A DNA stretch of 7,699 bases. Source: an uncultured Cytophagaceae bacterium. Lineage in GTDB: Bacteria; Bacteroidota; Bacteroidia; Cytophagales; Spirosomataceae. Positions 6,830 through 7,699 of the stretch are shown in pieces. The stretch is from contig CAILUB010000209.1 of assembly GCA_903837305.1 (NCBI GenBank), positions 1 to 7,699 of the forward strand, given 5' to 3'. The position numbers and the translations under genes are program-made. The notes under the pieces are model-generated. The model was not told the origin of the DNA and did no database searches. It saw nothing but the letters and a program-made list of their open reading frames with translations. Numbering within the stretch: position 1 is the first letter of the stretch; the number at the start of each line of letters is the position of its first letter.

Positions 6830-7699
6830 ATGATCAAAAAAATATTTTTCCTAGCACTTTTCCCTTGGACTCTTTTTTCTCAAAGTCTAAGTACATCGAA
6901 TTTGCCAATCATTCGAATAAATACAAAGAGTCGGATCATCAAGGATGAACCTAAGATTCCGGTAGTTTTCGAAGTTTTTGATAATGGTCCAGGCAAGCTT
7001 AACCAGGTTTCTAACACGCCTACTCTAAGTTCAATTGCCGGAATTGAATACCGAGGGTCTACCTCACAGGCTGATTTTTATTTCTTACCTGGTTTAGTTA
7101 AAAAACCTTATGGTATTGAGTTGTGGACAGATTCGACAGGTTTGAAAGCGAAGAAAATGTCGCTTGTGCAAATGCCGGAAGAATCCGATTGGGTATTAAA
7201 CGCTTCCTATAATGACCGATCATTTATGCGTGATTTTATAGCTCAGAATTTGGCTGATCGTTTAGGCTTATTGAACAGTAATACAAAATTCGTTGAGCTC
7301 ATTATTAATGATGAATACCGTGGGGTTTATGTCTTAATGGAAAAAGTTAAGCAAGGCAAGAATCGGGTCCCAATCTCAGATTTGTATCCTACTGAAAATA
7401 CAGGAGATGATTTAACAGGCGGTTATTTGCTTAAAATAGATAAATCAAGCGGTTCGCCCTCTACCACCTGGAAAAGCAATTATACCTCTGGAATTATCGA
7501 AACTCAAAAATGTGAATTCCAAATCGAATATCCTCAATTTGGAATCATTACTCAGACTCAGATAAATTATATAAAAAATTATATCAATAATTGGGAGCAA
7601 AAACTGATGACTGAGGCGATGAATGATCCGAAAGCTAGTTGTCGTAATTTCATGGACGTCTCTTCCTTTGTTAATTTCTTTATTTTAAATGAGGTAACT
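6830..7699 (+). CDS. CotH kinase family protein, N-terminal part, exported
   Basis: The open frame runs 290 codons from ATG 6830 to the window edge without a stop, so the 3' part is missing. Residues 1-17 form a signal peptide (MIKK, hydrophobic core, LFS before QS); there is no lipobox Cys. The mature part matches the CotH family: LPIIRINT (25-32), GIEYRGSTSQ (71-80), KKPYGIEL (91-98), MPEESDWVLNASYNDRSFMRD (split over 115-135), FVELIINDEYRGVYVLMEKV (154-173), KNRVPI (177-182), GGYLLKIDK (198-206) and FVNFFILNE (280-288). CotH proteins have an atypical kinase fold; Bacillus CotH phosphorylates spore coat proteins, and CotH proteins of other phyla are mostly uncharacterised. The later segment expected to carry the conserved W-D-F-D-like active-site stretch lies beyond the window, so activity cannot be judged. 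The ATG directly follows the TAA of the outer-membrane gene, suggesting co-translation and a shared envelope role. A C-terminal type IX secretion signal may exist outside the window. Confidence 0.88.
   Translation, partial: MIKKIFFLALFPWTLFSQSLSTSNLPIIRINTKSRIIKDEPKIPVVFEVFDNGPGKLNQVSNTPTLSSIAGIEYRGSTSQADFYFLPGLVKKPYGIELWTDSTGLKAKKMSLVQMPEESDWVLNASYNDRSFMRDFIAQNLADRLGLLNSNTKFVELIINDEYRGVYVLMEKVKQGKNRVPISDLYPTENTGDDLTGGYLLKIDKSSGSPSTTWKSNYTSGIIETQKCEFQIEYPQFGIITQTQINYIKNYINNWEQKLMTEAMNDPKASCRNFMDVSSFVNFFILNEVT

Overview
The window reads as a stretch of a Bacteroidota chromosome, most likely from the Cytophagales. This is judged from protein style, not from a database search: a ClpX with zinc-finger and AAA+ motifs of the Bacteroidota kind, a cytidylate kinase whose P-loop is GFSSCGKST, starts without clear Shine-Dalgarno sequences, and large outer-membrane and CotH proteins with lipid-free signal peptides. 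All seven genes lie on the + strand. There are no RNA genes, mobile elements, CRISPR arrays or other repeats that I can support, and no gene-free stretch longer than 34 bases.

Left part (1 to about 3774): the 3' end of clpP, then clpX, a small alpha/beta hydrolase, cytidylate kinase (cmk), and a DAO-type FAD oxidoreductase. The junctions are extremely tight: a 1-base overlap (clpP/clpX), a 1-base gap (clpX/hydrolase), an 8-base overlap (hydrolase/cmk) and a 14-base overlap (cmk/oxidoreductase). clpX and the oxidoreductase both start with GTG. This looks like one translationally coupled operon joining ATP-dependent proteolysis, pyrimidine nucleotide phosphorylation and two enzymes of unknown substrate.

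Right part (3809 to 7699): after the only real intergenic gap (34 bases, with a possible Bacteroidota -7 box) comes a 1006-residue outer-membrane protein. It combines a degenerate metallopeptidase-like N-terminal domain, a TolB-like beta-propeller and a C-terminal Omp85/BamA-like barrel without POTRA domains. A secreted CotH-family kinase-like protein follows with its ATG directly after the previous stop codon, and it runs off the window. This half is visibly richer in A+T than clpX.

Most of the window is ordinary housekeeping. The part most worth a second look is the pair formed by the multi-domain outer-membrane protein and the CotH protein, which looks like an envelope or surface module of unknown function.
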